Shown piece after piece: positions 55,719-64,000 of a DNA stretch of 64,000 nt. Source of the DNA: Ectocarpus siliculosus (Eukaryota; Sar; Phaeophyceae; Ectocarpales; Ectocarpaceae). Each line of letters opens with the position of its first letter. Within the stretch, counting starts at the first letter, position 1. The notes below the pieces were generated by a model. The model was given only the letters and a program-made list of their open reading frames with translations, searched no databases and was not told the DNA's origin. The translations under genes and the position numbers were made by a program. Where the stretch lies: contig FN649727.1 in assembly GCA_000310025.1 (NCBI GenBank), forward strand, positions 8,184,835 to 8,248,834. Direction: 5' to 3'.

Positions 55719-56951
55719 TCAAACTCCGTCTTGGCCATTGGTGTCGTTCTTCTCTGATGTCTTGCTTGTCACACCGCCGGTCCCGCCACGACCATGGCCG
55801 CCCTTAGCTCTCTTCTTCTCGTTGGCGCTGGTTTTGCCACCGGGCGCCAAACTCAGGTTCTTGTACTTAGATTTGCCGGTGGAAGAAGGAGTAGCGTCCG
55901 GAGCAGCAGGTGTCGATTTCCGCCCAGCATCAGTGTAAGCGGCCGCGCTCGTCGTCGCCGCATTCGTCCCCTCATCGCCGGCATCCGGTTCCAGGTGCTT
56001 CGGCAATCTCCTTGGCTTCTTGTCTATCACCCAGCTAGCCGTTGGCCCGACTTTCCCGGGCTTCCCCCACCCCGCCGGTGGTGCATCTCCGAAGTCGTCT
56101 TGCGGAAGGCCTAGAAACTTCCGAGTCTCTTCGGTGAGGCCGCGCCCGCTGAACTCGGGGTCCCCGGCGCGAAGATAGGCTGGTCTTTTGTCCGCGGGTC
56201 GTTTATCCTTGCGGATGTTCTTCTGCCGTGACCGTGTTTTCTTGCGCGGGCGGTGCTCGTCCGTTCTCCCGTTCCTTTCCCCCGCGTCTTTGGCATGGTT
56301 GACATTTTCGGCGGTGTCGGCGGCAGCACCCGCAGACGTGGAGCGTGCCTTCCCCCACCCCCGTCGCTGTTTCTTAGATTCTCCCGGCTCCGCTGTTCCT
56401 GCAACTTTCCCGCCACCTCCTGCTTCAGCTTCTGCTGCCGTCATCGGAGAATTTTCCTCCACAACGGTTGCGGATTTTTTGTCCGGCGTCGCTGCGGTTA
56501 CAGCAGCAGAAGCAGCGGCAGCAGCAGCAGCTGCGTCTGCTTCCACAGTGGCGACCTCCGGCTGTGCAGACTTCTTTTTTCGCCGGGCTTTTCGTTTCCC
56601 ACCCGGCTTCTCGCCGTCTCCACCCGCGTCACCCGCACCATTCCCGCCGCTATTTCCGTCCCCACTCCCAATGTCTGCTTCCACCGCGCCGTTCTTATTT
56701 CTCGACTTCGTATCCTCCGCCGCAGTGGCCGCAGGATCCGCTGGTGCTGGCGGTGTGCAATTTCGCTCCTGTTGCTGTCCAGTTCTTTTCTCCTTATTCT
56801 GTTTTTTGAAAGACGCCGTTTTGCTTTCCCCGTCTCCCTCCTTGTCGTCATCGACCACGCCGTGCGTGTCCATCTCGCCCGCGATGGCATCGCTCAGCTC
56901 CTGGCGCTGGCGTTTTCGAAGCATCTTCTTCTCCAAAGCGCTCGGTTCAGG
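55719..56951 (-). CDS. Basic, disordered, probably nuclear protein (410 aa as read), 5' end uncertain
   Basis: The minus-strand frame ends at 55719. I start the coding segment at 56951, after an acceptor-like TGTCGCGTCGCACAG; the first Met inside is at 56924 (KKMLRKRQRQELSDAI), and the frame itself stays open to 57152. Most of the protein is low complexity: acidic and Lys-rich patches, a poly-alanine run (about 56520-56550), Gly-rich stretches, and KRKARRKKK-type nuclear signals. One segment looks conserved: KKTRSRQKNIRKDKRPADKR then PAYLRAGDPEF and LTEETRKFLGLP. Lys/Arg-rich blocks followed by short fixed motifs of this kind are common in nucleolar proteins, but I cannot name a family. The trinucleotide-rich composition differs from its neighbours. 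Confidence 0.6.
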   Translation of the reverse strand, partial: PEPSALEKKMLRKRQRQELSDAIAGEMDTHGVVDDDKEGDGESKTASFKKQNKEKRTGQQQERNCTPPAPADPAATAAEDTKSRNKNGAVEADIGSGDGNSGGNGAGDAGGDGEKPGGKRKARRKKKSAQPEVATVEADAAAAAAAASAAVTAATPDKKSATVVEENSPMTAAEAEAGGGGKVAGTAEPGESKKQRRGWGKARSTSAGAAADTAENVNHAKDAGERNGRTDEHRPRKKTRSRQKNIRKDKRPADKRPAYLRAGDPEFSGRGLTEETRKFLGLPQDDFGDAPPAGWGKPGKVGPTASWVIDKKPRRLPKHLEPDAGDEGTNAATTSAAAYTDAGRKSTPAAPDATPSSTGKSKYKNLSLAPGGKTSANEKKRAKGGHGRGGTGGVTSKTSEKNDTNGQDGV

Positions 56952-59900
56952 CTGTGCGACGCGACAGCAGTAGGCGTGCCCGGATGGGTTAGATGGGCGG
57001 GAATATCGGGTGCGATGATAGACGGTGTCACGCCTTAAAATGGCCTCCAACAGCGGCCGAAAATCAAACATACACGTAGCTGTACAAAATTCGACGCCTT
57101 GACACTGTTGCTGTAGATGGACAGACAGACAGGCAGGCACACATTTGGCCACACATCAACCCCCTTGCCGCAATTGCACTAAAGTGAGTATCAAGGGCGA
57201 TGGAGGCTCTGCCTCGCATGGTTGTGTGTGAGGCATCAAGCCAAAATATTTGCCAACTTTCTCCTGGCCTCGACCATGAGTCGCGCAACCATCAGCAACG
57301 ACAACCACATGCAGCACTCGAGCTGGCGCCCGGGGACGTTTTGGACTGTCCGTGTGCACAGCATCGAAAGTGTCCTGCGTAGGTTCGAAAGAGTCTGCCT
57401 TCGTCGAGACGTCGAGAAACATGGGATGACGTGGTCGGCGTTTGTCTCGAACAAACAAGCGCAAACAGCGGCATCTCCAAGTTCGGTCATCTGACATGTG
57501 TGACGTCCAGGAGTGGTGCCAGGAACGATGCTCTACCTCTGAAGGTCTTGTTGCTACGTAAATCTGATACACGATACACAGGTCAACGCATCTGGTGAAA
57601 CTGCTAAGGATTGAACCGAGATTCAACATTCCCAGGAAACCCCTCTACAACGTTATGCTTCACATACAGTTAGGGGTGCTAATCGGAATTGTATGCACGT
57701 AAAAATGCGTCCGGTCTGTTCGAAAATGTTCGCCCGGAAAACAAGAATCAACTTTGTCCATCCGACGACGCCGTTTCCCTACTACTTGAAAATAGACCGC
57801 TCTTGATGTTTATGTTTGGACGAGATGTCCTTGCTCCCAGGGACGCCGCGGATCTTGATATCTGGCATACACCTGGCCATAGGCGTTGTCAAGTGTACTG
57901 CAAACTCTTTTTTTTACTTACGTTTACAGAGGGCGACATAATTGCGAAAAATCTTCGATTTTGGCACTTTTCGACACGTTTGTCCTGCTGATATCGGAGG
58001 CGATGCGAGTTTTCAAAAAGCGAGTTTGCAGTGCACTACCTTGGGATACAGAGGCGCCAACACAGAACGAAGTAGGTCAATCGCGCACGCCGTTATGGAG
58101 CACTGGTGCGTCAACAATGGCCACTTTTCGCCCGAAATCTGGCGCAAGTTCCTCCTGATGGGCAAGAGCGAGCGAAAAAAATAAAAACGGACTTTCTTGT
58201 AGACAAGGGCAACACAACAGCACTCGGCATGCGGGTGTTAAAGGTTCTTCTGCCGCGACCACCCCACGCGGTGACTGCTGGGCGTGCATTTGCTGCTCCC
58301 CAGCGATTCGCGCGACTGCTGAACGGGAGATTGGCGTGTGTGATATGTCTCCAAAAAGGGAAGCGAGAAGCGGATGCGTGCTTGCTGAAAAAGTTTCGCT
58401 TTCTTCAACTGAGCTGGCTGGTTGCTCCTTTTCTCAGCGGTCGCCGATGCTGCTGCTGGGATACTGGGGGGAGAGACAACCCTGCGCGTACACGAAGCAC
58501 AAGCCCTTCCGCTCGTGGTATTTCTAGCGCCCTGAGTGTGTTGAGCAAAACAGGAGGTGGTGGAGCAAAGATGATGCGCAGCAGACATCGTTAAAAAAAG
58601 CCGAAAAGGCCAAACATTCGACAAAGGGCTCGCGGCAGAAACAATCGCTGTTTGTGTCGATCTCGCTTGCTTGAGCTACGAGCGCAGACGTCCAACCGCA
58701 GGGTCATGTACCAGTAGGTCCTGGCCTTCTTTGTCGGGGGGCGGTGGTGGCAAGCAGTGGCAAGCATTGTCTCTTTTGTTCCCAGCAGCAGCATATGTTT
58801 GTCATGGAAGACAACGCGTTCAGTTGGATGGATGCAACGGATATTTTCGTCACATCTGACACCCATCGCAGCAGCAGCAGAAGCAACAGCACAAGTCTCA
58901 ACCTCCAAGGACCACCCAAACTGGCTGCTTTCCTGGCGTCGCGCTCGTCACGTGTGTCCATGGGATTCGTTCGCCACCATTTGTATCTATCGCTTGTAGG
59001 TGTATGTTGTGTGCGCTGCTCTCTCCTCCGGCTGTGATGATGTAGTTTCTGCGGGGCCCAAGGACCGGTTCTCGAGATTTGGTTGGCTCGATCATTTTTC
59101 CATGTGGGAAGATCCGGGACACATTTTCACGTGCACATTTTGAAAAAAAAAACCTACTCGGAGTATAAGCTTTTTTATGGATTAGCACCCGTAACAGTAT
59201 TTGGAAGTAGGACTCGATTTGCCCTCCCTTCGTTTCTTTTTTAGAGACGTGTGTAAATCGTCAAAGGCACCTACAGTACTACCTCCTTCGGGAGATCTGT
59301 GATCTTTGAGAGAAACACGCCTCGAAGGCGTGTGTGCCATAAAGCATAAGCACTGCTTCTGCAACGGACCCTACAGTGTCAGGAGTTTAGATTACGCCGC
59401 ATATTCTTGTTGGTCGGGTACACGAGACCCAAATTTAGCAACGCCTGACAGCTTTCCACAAAATGACTGGAATTTACAATGGAGGACACCCTTGCGCGGA
59501 AAGAGACCGGGCACCTCGCCACAGAGCAGGGCCAACCAAGGAAGACGCATGATGGCTGCTACTTTTGTGATACCAAAGCTTGTCATCCACTTGGGGGGTC
59601 GCGATTCGACCCTCCCCAATAAAGATCTGTGTCGCCAAATATGATATGGAAAGCGAAGCACGTGAAATTCTACGAAGAACGCAGAAGTTCAAATATCCCG
59701 CCGCCACGCGACACCGCAACAGGCCCACACTCTCTGTGACAGATGAAACTTGCCATGGGCAAATCTCTGAATTTCTCAATCAACAGACCTCCAACCGGAG
59801 TTCTGGCGGGGGGTATATAGAAAGCCCACAACCTTCTTGTATCACCAGTAGTTCTCAGTCCAAACCGGCCTCCCCAATACGGCCACGCGGTCAAGTACAC

Positions 59901-61867
59901 AGGGGTTGCACCGGTTGAAGCTCTGGGATAGGTCGGCCGTCGGGGCGCGTTTACACACTCGCACCGACAAACGGCGCCGTGAAACCACCTCTAGCACCAC
60001 TGGGGTGTATGTACAGGCACGCGTCGGGATTTTCGATGGCGATGTTGGACGGTGTGAGCTACAGAGATGCGTTGTGAAAGGTCTGCTCTGACCGGTGGTT
60101 GTGCGGGGGGCGCTGCGTAGGAGGTATCCCCGCTATAGAGAGACGCCTGATCCTTTTCGCATCATGCAATCTCAAAAAACTACTTGCACTTTTGGACCAA
60201 AGAAGTAGCACGCAGCCAGCATCCATACGTTCTTCACACCAAACGATAGCTGATCACCACAGCTACTCGTCCCTGCTTTCACTACTCCAGACGGTGGCCT
60301 ACAGCGTTCGCGAGATCGATACCCAGTGCAAAAAAAAAAAGCGGGGCAATCTAAACTCCTATGTGACACTGCTGCCGACCTATGCATACAGCAGTATGCG
60401 GATGTACAAGGACCTCGTGTCCACGGTCAAGATCGAGCAAAAAAAATCAAATGGGCTGCAGCACGGAGGGTAGCGGAAACCTGTCTTTGTCCGCAAAAAA
60501 ACAGCAACCGAGGTGTGTTTATAAGGAGCAACACTTGTGCTACAGGAATCATTCCCATTCGATTTGAACAGACAAGATGACGGATTGCGTGTGCAGAACA
60601 AGCTACGCTCTACATGTGTCTGGTGATCCCAACGACGATGATGAATCGGAAAAACGACGATAATTTTGGAACCAAACCTGAAACTGAGACATACCCGGTC
60701 CTGCTTGGGCTTCTTTGGCTGGGCACCCACTCCCAATCTCCGATTAGGGTTAGTCTTTCGCGGGTCCTCCCTCCTGGGCTCGACCTCCGCAGCAGCAGCC
60801 GCGGCAGCGCTGGTGTCGCCTCCGTCCACCACCCAGTCTTGAACAAACGACAGGGAGCCAGCGTCGAATACCACATCATCGACATCCTCCGCCACACCTT
60901 TGGCTTGGCTGGGAGGAACATGGCGCGCAGGCACATCCCCTCGGTTGGTGGTCCTCATCACCCAGCCCTTGTCTGACCGTGCACGTGGGTAGCAAGCACG
61001 TGTCCGTGGCAGTCGCGTGCTGTGGTAATGGTGTTGTGTGTTGTGTGTTGCAGGTTGGCTGGTTGGTTGGTGTGCTGGCGGCTCCGTGGAATCGGAGGAG
61101 TTCAACAGACTGCCGGACTATGGCGTTGTGAGCAAGTTGCAGGGGATCGGGGATCGAGTAGACACCTCGGCCGGGGGGCTTTTTCTGCCCCACGAAAACA
61201 ACACAATCACACAGCTCCCAGGCCTCCCAGCTGTCCCTAGCTTTTCCGATCTAGTGATGTTCTTGCTGGCTGGAATATATAGTCTAAAAGGGTTTATCGA
61301 CACAACTCTGACTCCACAGGCATGTGCTGTTTGGCGAGGAAAATCCGTTACAATATGTTTTCGTCAGATCAACAGATCAATTTGTTCCCGACAAGTTAGA
61401 CCGCACTTTGTACTTGCTGTACTTGTAGACCGTTGGAACCGCTTCTACAGCCCATTTGAAGGCGGTTGCAAGAAATATCCTTCAACAATCTTGTACGTAT
61501 GTGGCAAGCGGTGCAATAACAAAGGCGTCTGAGCAACACGGGAGGCACTCACCGGGTCAACCCCCCCAGTCCCGAACTACAGAACGCGCACGCACTTACG
61601 AGTTAAGAACTTGAGCCTGAAACGATCCAAAAAATAAGAACTTGGTCATAAGAACATATCCTCAGTTCCGACGTGGTATTAAGAACAGGAACCCGCCCTT
61701 ATGGTGTACCAATGCGCACACAGATAAGAACGGGGCCCCAAAACGCGGCGGCTGCAAGATAAGAACTCAGGAAGGTTGGGGGTGACCCAAACAGTATTTT
61801 GATTCAGATTCGAGGCGGGGGGGGGGCAAAGGACCTCGTGAAAAAATGATCCTACGCCTGACGCGCG
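56952..61867. other. Intergenic span with a few exon-like fragments, no confident gene
   Basis: Weak candidates: 58075-58182 (+) reads AHAVMEHWCVNNGHFSPEIW then RKFLLMGKSERKK and a stop; 60990-60695 (-) reads GVAEDVDDVVFDAGSLSFVQ, an Ala-rich run, then GVGAQPKKPKQDR, and ends at a strong donor GTATGT in phase 0; 61075-61190 (+) reads ESEEFNRLPDYGVVSKLQGI after an acceptor-like GTGTTGCAG. None could be joined to other exons or to a family. At about 61600-61770 the motif TAAGAAC recurs about seven times. Confidence 0.3.
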
Positions 61868-62731
61868 GAGGGGGAGGGCGTACTCTCTCTCATGTTTCGC
61901 ATGTCTTAGAGGTTGGGACCATTGACCACACGTCCTCGAGAGGACGCATAATTGTGCCCACAGGACCGATCACCGATGGCCAATCATTCCTTTCTATATA
62001 CTTCGAAGTACTTTGCCAAAGGTGGCTCAATAATGTCTTCCCTACAGAAGTCTACCTATCTCGGCCACTTCCCGCATTTCAACCCACTTGCCATGCCCCA
62101 GTACAGCTACCGTCTTCGCCTGGCTATTTCGTGCCTCTAGCATATCCCTGTGCCTTTCACTCTACGTGTCCAACTCAGTCATGTACATTTCTCTACCCTT
62201 GTCGCCCAACACGGACGTTTCGCAACGACATGAACCCGGTCTTCGCACTCGGAGCCGCATGCACATTTGAACTTGTCGCTTTCATTGTCTTCCTTCCCGA
62301 ACCTTCGTCAACATTCTCAAAGGCCGTTGTCCCCAGTCCTAATTTTGACCTTCGGCTTTGTCCCTTCCATTGGTGGTCCATGTAGGTATCTATTCCTTTG
62401 TTCAACGTCCGTACACATCTAGACCCTCCTTATCCTTGGATCCTTTTGTTTGATCGTGTTCTCTCTCGGCAAAAGTAGCAGATTTCTTGTTCTCGAACCC
62501 CTATAGACCTACCGTTCGTTTCCAATGTATCAACTTTATCGATTTTGAACTATTCCATACGTCATCTACAACCTTATCCACTCCCTGGGTTGTTACCCCT
62601 ATTTCTGTTTGTCCTCTTCGTCTCCCGAGCTTCTCTCGGCAACCTCTCCTCTCCCATATCGTACACCATACGGTACGTCTTGCCATTTAGCTCCCTTACG
62701 CCTCTTCCCGATCGTAGGAGTTGGATCCGAA
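61868..62731 (-). mobile_element. Non-LTR (LINE-type) retrotransposon 3' end, unit 1
   Basis: On the minus strand, about 62285-62225 encodes KFKCACGSECEDRVHVVAK, the cysteine/histidine knuckle (C-x-C-G...C-x-D-x-V-H-V) found near the C-terminus of many non-LTR retrotransposon polyproteins. The expected second half (CPLYKKER in unit 2) is mutated here and stops follow. The 865-base segment matches the next one along its whole length, in the same orientation, including GGGCGTACTCTCTCTC and GACCGATCACCGATGG-CAAT motifs. Confidence 0.6.
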
Positions 62732-63540
62732 GGGGGGGCGTACTCTCTCTCTCTCATGTTTTGGATGCCTTAGCGGCTAGACCATTGAACACGCGTCCTC
62801 CACAGGACGCAGCATTGTTCTCACAGGACCGATCACCGATGGTCAATCGTTCGATCCTACTTTGCCAAAGGGGTGGCTCAAAAATGTTGTCCTTAGTCTA
62901 TCTATCCTATCGATATCAGTTCCCGCCTTTTCAACCCATTTCCTATGCCCCAGTACAGCTACCGTTTTCTCCTGACTATTCCATGTCTCAAACATGTCTC
63001 GTACGTTTTCCTCGTACTTTTCCCAGCTCATCTATGTGCGTTTCCCTTTCCTTCTTGTACAGCGGACATTTCGCAACTAATACATGAACATGGTCTTCGC
63101 ACTCGGAGCCGCATTCGCTTCGTTGTCTACGTTCCCAAATCTTCGTCTACGTTCTTGAAGGCCAATGTCCCCAGTCCTAATTTGACTTTCAGCTTTGTCT
63201 CTACATCCATTGGTCCATGAAGAAGGTACCCCTTAAATCTATTCCTTCTTTCAATATTCCGTACACATGCAGACCCTCCTTATCCTTGGTTTCTTTGGTT
63301 AGGTTACGTTCTTCTCTCTCGGCAAAAGCAACAGATATCTTCTCCTTGAACCCTCTAGACCTTGCGTTTCAAGAGTATCGTCTGCGTCAATTTCGAACCC
63401 CTTTCATAAGTCATCTACAACATTAACCCACTCCGTAGATTGGTATACCCGTTCTTCTTGTTTGCCCACTCCGCCTCCTAAGCTGTTCTCGACAACCTGT
63501 CCTCTCCCATGCCGCACATACATACATACATGCGGTACTG
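62732..63540 (-). mobile_element. Non-LTR (LINE-type) retrotransposon 3' end, unit 2
   Basis: On the minus strand, about 63190-63140 encodes ESQIRTGDIGLQERRRRFG, the IRTGDIGL-type segment that precedes the knuckle in such elements. Then SECGSECEDHVHVLVAKCPL and YKKERETHIDELGKV follow at about 63117-63020. After one frameshift a C-terminal part reads MFETWNSQEKTVAVLGHRKW and DIDRIDRLRTTFLSH. Frameshifts separate the blocks, so it is inactive as read. No reverse-transcriptase core is present. Confidence 0.65.
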
Positions 63541-64000
63541 CCGTCTAGGGGGGGATGGTACGACTATATTGTACACTTGCATCAGAAGTGTCTCGTGATG
63601 AAATCCACCCAGAAAGATCTGTGTCCTCTGCGTAGGGCAATCGGTTTACATAGAAATAAGAACAAGAACCCCATTGATCATAGGTGGATGCCTGCTCCAA
63701 ATAAGAACTTGGCTAATAAGAACATGTGCTCGGTTTGAAGCGGAGGCCGTGCCGGGGAGGTCGATGGGGCAGCCATCCCTCCGCATCACACAGGCAAGAG
63801 GTTGGAAATGATGGACTCTCGTGCCCGCCGCACTAGAGTTCACCAATACAATCAGCTTGCATGCCTCATGCGGGAGGATGACTGCCCCAACCTCCCCGGG
63901 ATGGCCTCCGTGTTGCCGGCGTCGATAAACTTCGTGGGGGGCTGCCCCCACCCGCACGATGGCCGGGTGCGGTGCTTCGGCGATGTTGTCCCTGGTCGCC
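63541..64000. other. Right edge, no confident gene; TAAGAAC repeats
   Basis: The TAAGAAC motif recurs three times at about 63656-63723, in a context similar to 61630-61665 (AATAAGAACTTGG and then TAAGAACAT). From about 63730 to the edge both strands are open for about 100 codons but no family is recognised. Confidence 0.35.

Noticed and set aside
1-64000. Integrated phaeovirus or other large DNA virus
   Set aside because: No capsid, viral polymerase or other viral hallmark gene; the PIF1-type helicase alone is not diagnostic and the other genes contain introns.

Overview
This window looks like nuclear DNA of an intron-rich eukaryote, most likely a stramenopile and probably a brown alga of the Ectocarpus type. 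The reasons are: GC near 50 percent; multi-exon genes with introns of a few hundred bases to about 2 kb and GT-AG junctions that preserve phase; long repeat-rich intergenic spans; and a mix of Ty1/copia, non-LTR, SINE-like and MITE-like elements. The species is an inference. There are no bacterial operons, no CRISPR array, no rRNA and no intact canonical tRNA. A run of 100 N at 40760-40859 is an assembly gap.

Layout. 1-476 holds the C-terminal part of a PIF1/Helitron-type helicase cut by the window edge. 2654-6461 (+) is a four-exon gene I assemble as a DUF4336-type (metallo-hydrolase-like) protein. 8955-9352 is the first copy of a MITE family packed with CCCATGGG palindromes (others at 26702-27178 and 44175-44907). 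10183-14033 (-) is a five-exon gene of about 499 aa with no family I recognise; its largest intron carries a SINE-like element whose second copy lies inverted at 43.4-43.8 kb. 19.1-23.5 kb is a decayed Ty1/copia retrotransposon without an integrase core, with a TA-flanked MITE inserted near its 3' end. 29.2-30.3 kb is a second, decayed copia-like gag. 30.9-31.3 kb is an inverted-repeat element with a tRNA-like relic.

33604-35473 (-) and 35831-35929 (+) form a head-to-head pair whose proteins both start with a Gly2 N-terminus that could be lipidated (MGN and MGC). The minus-strand protein carries eleven diverged APASD-type repeats and an unrecognised C-terminal domain. 36-46 kb is largely repeats: tandem arrays, a SINE with a target-site duplication, retroposon 3' ends and a foldback element whose loop is the N gap. 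51260-53661 (+) is a two-exon Hsp70 relative of the HSPA12 type. 55719-56951 (-) encodes a long basic, disordered protein, probably nuclear. 61.9-63.5 kb holds two tandem, diverged 3' ends of a non-LTR retrotransposon in minus orientation.

The host genes share no visible pathway; this is ordinary single-gene transcription in a transposon-rich neighbourhood. I found no convincing new multi-gene system. The most unusual items are the divergent pair of putatively lipidated proteins, the phase-0 orphan gene, the palindrome-rich MITE family and the SINE with a preserved target-site duplication. Exon models are read from open frames and splice consensus alone; no transcript or database evidence was available.
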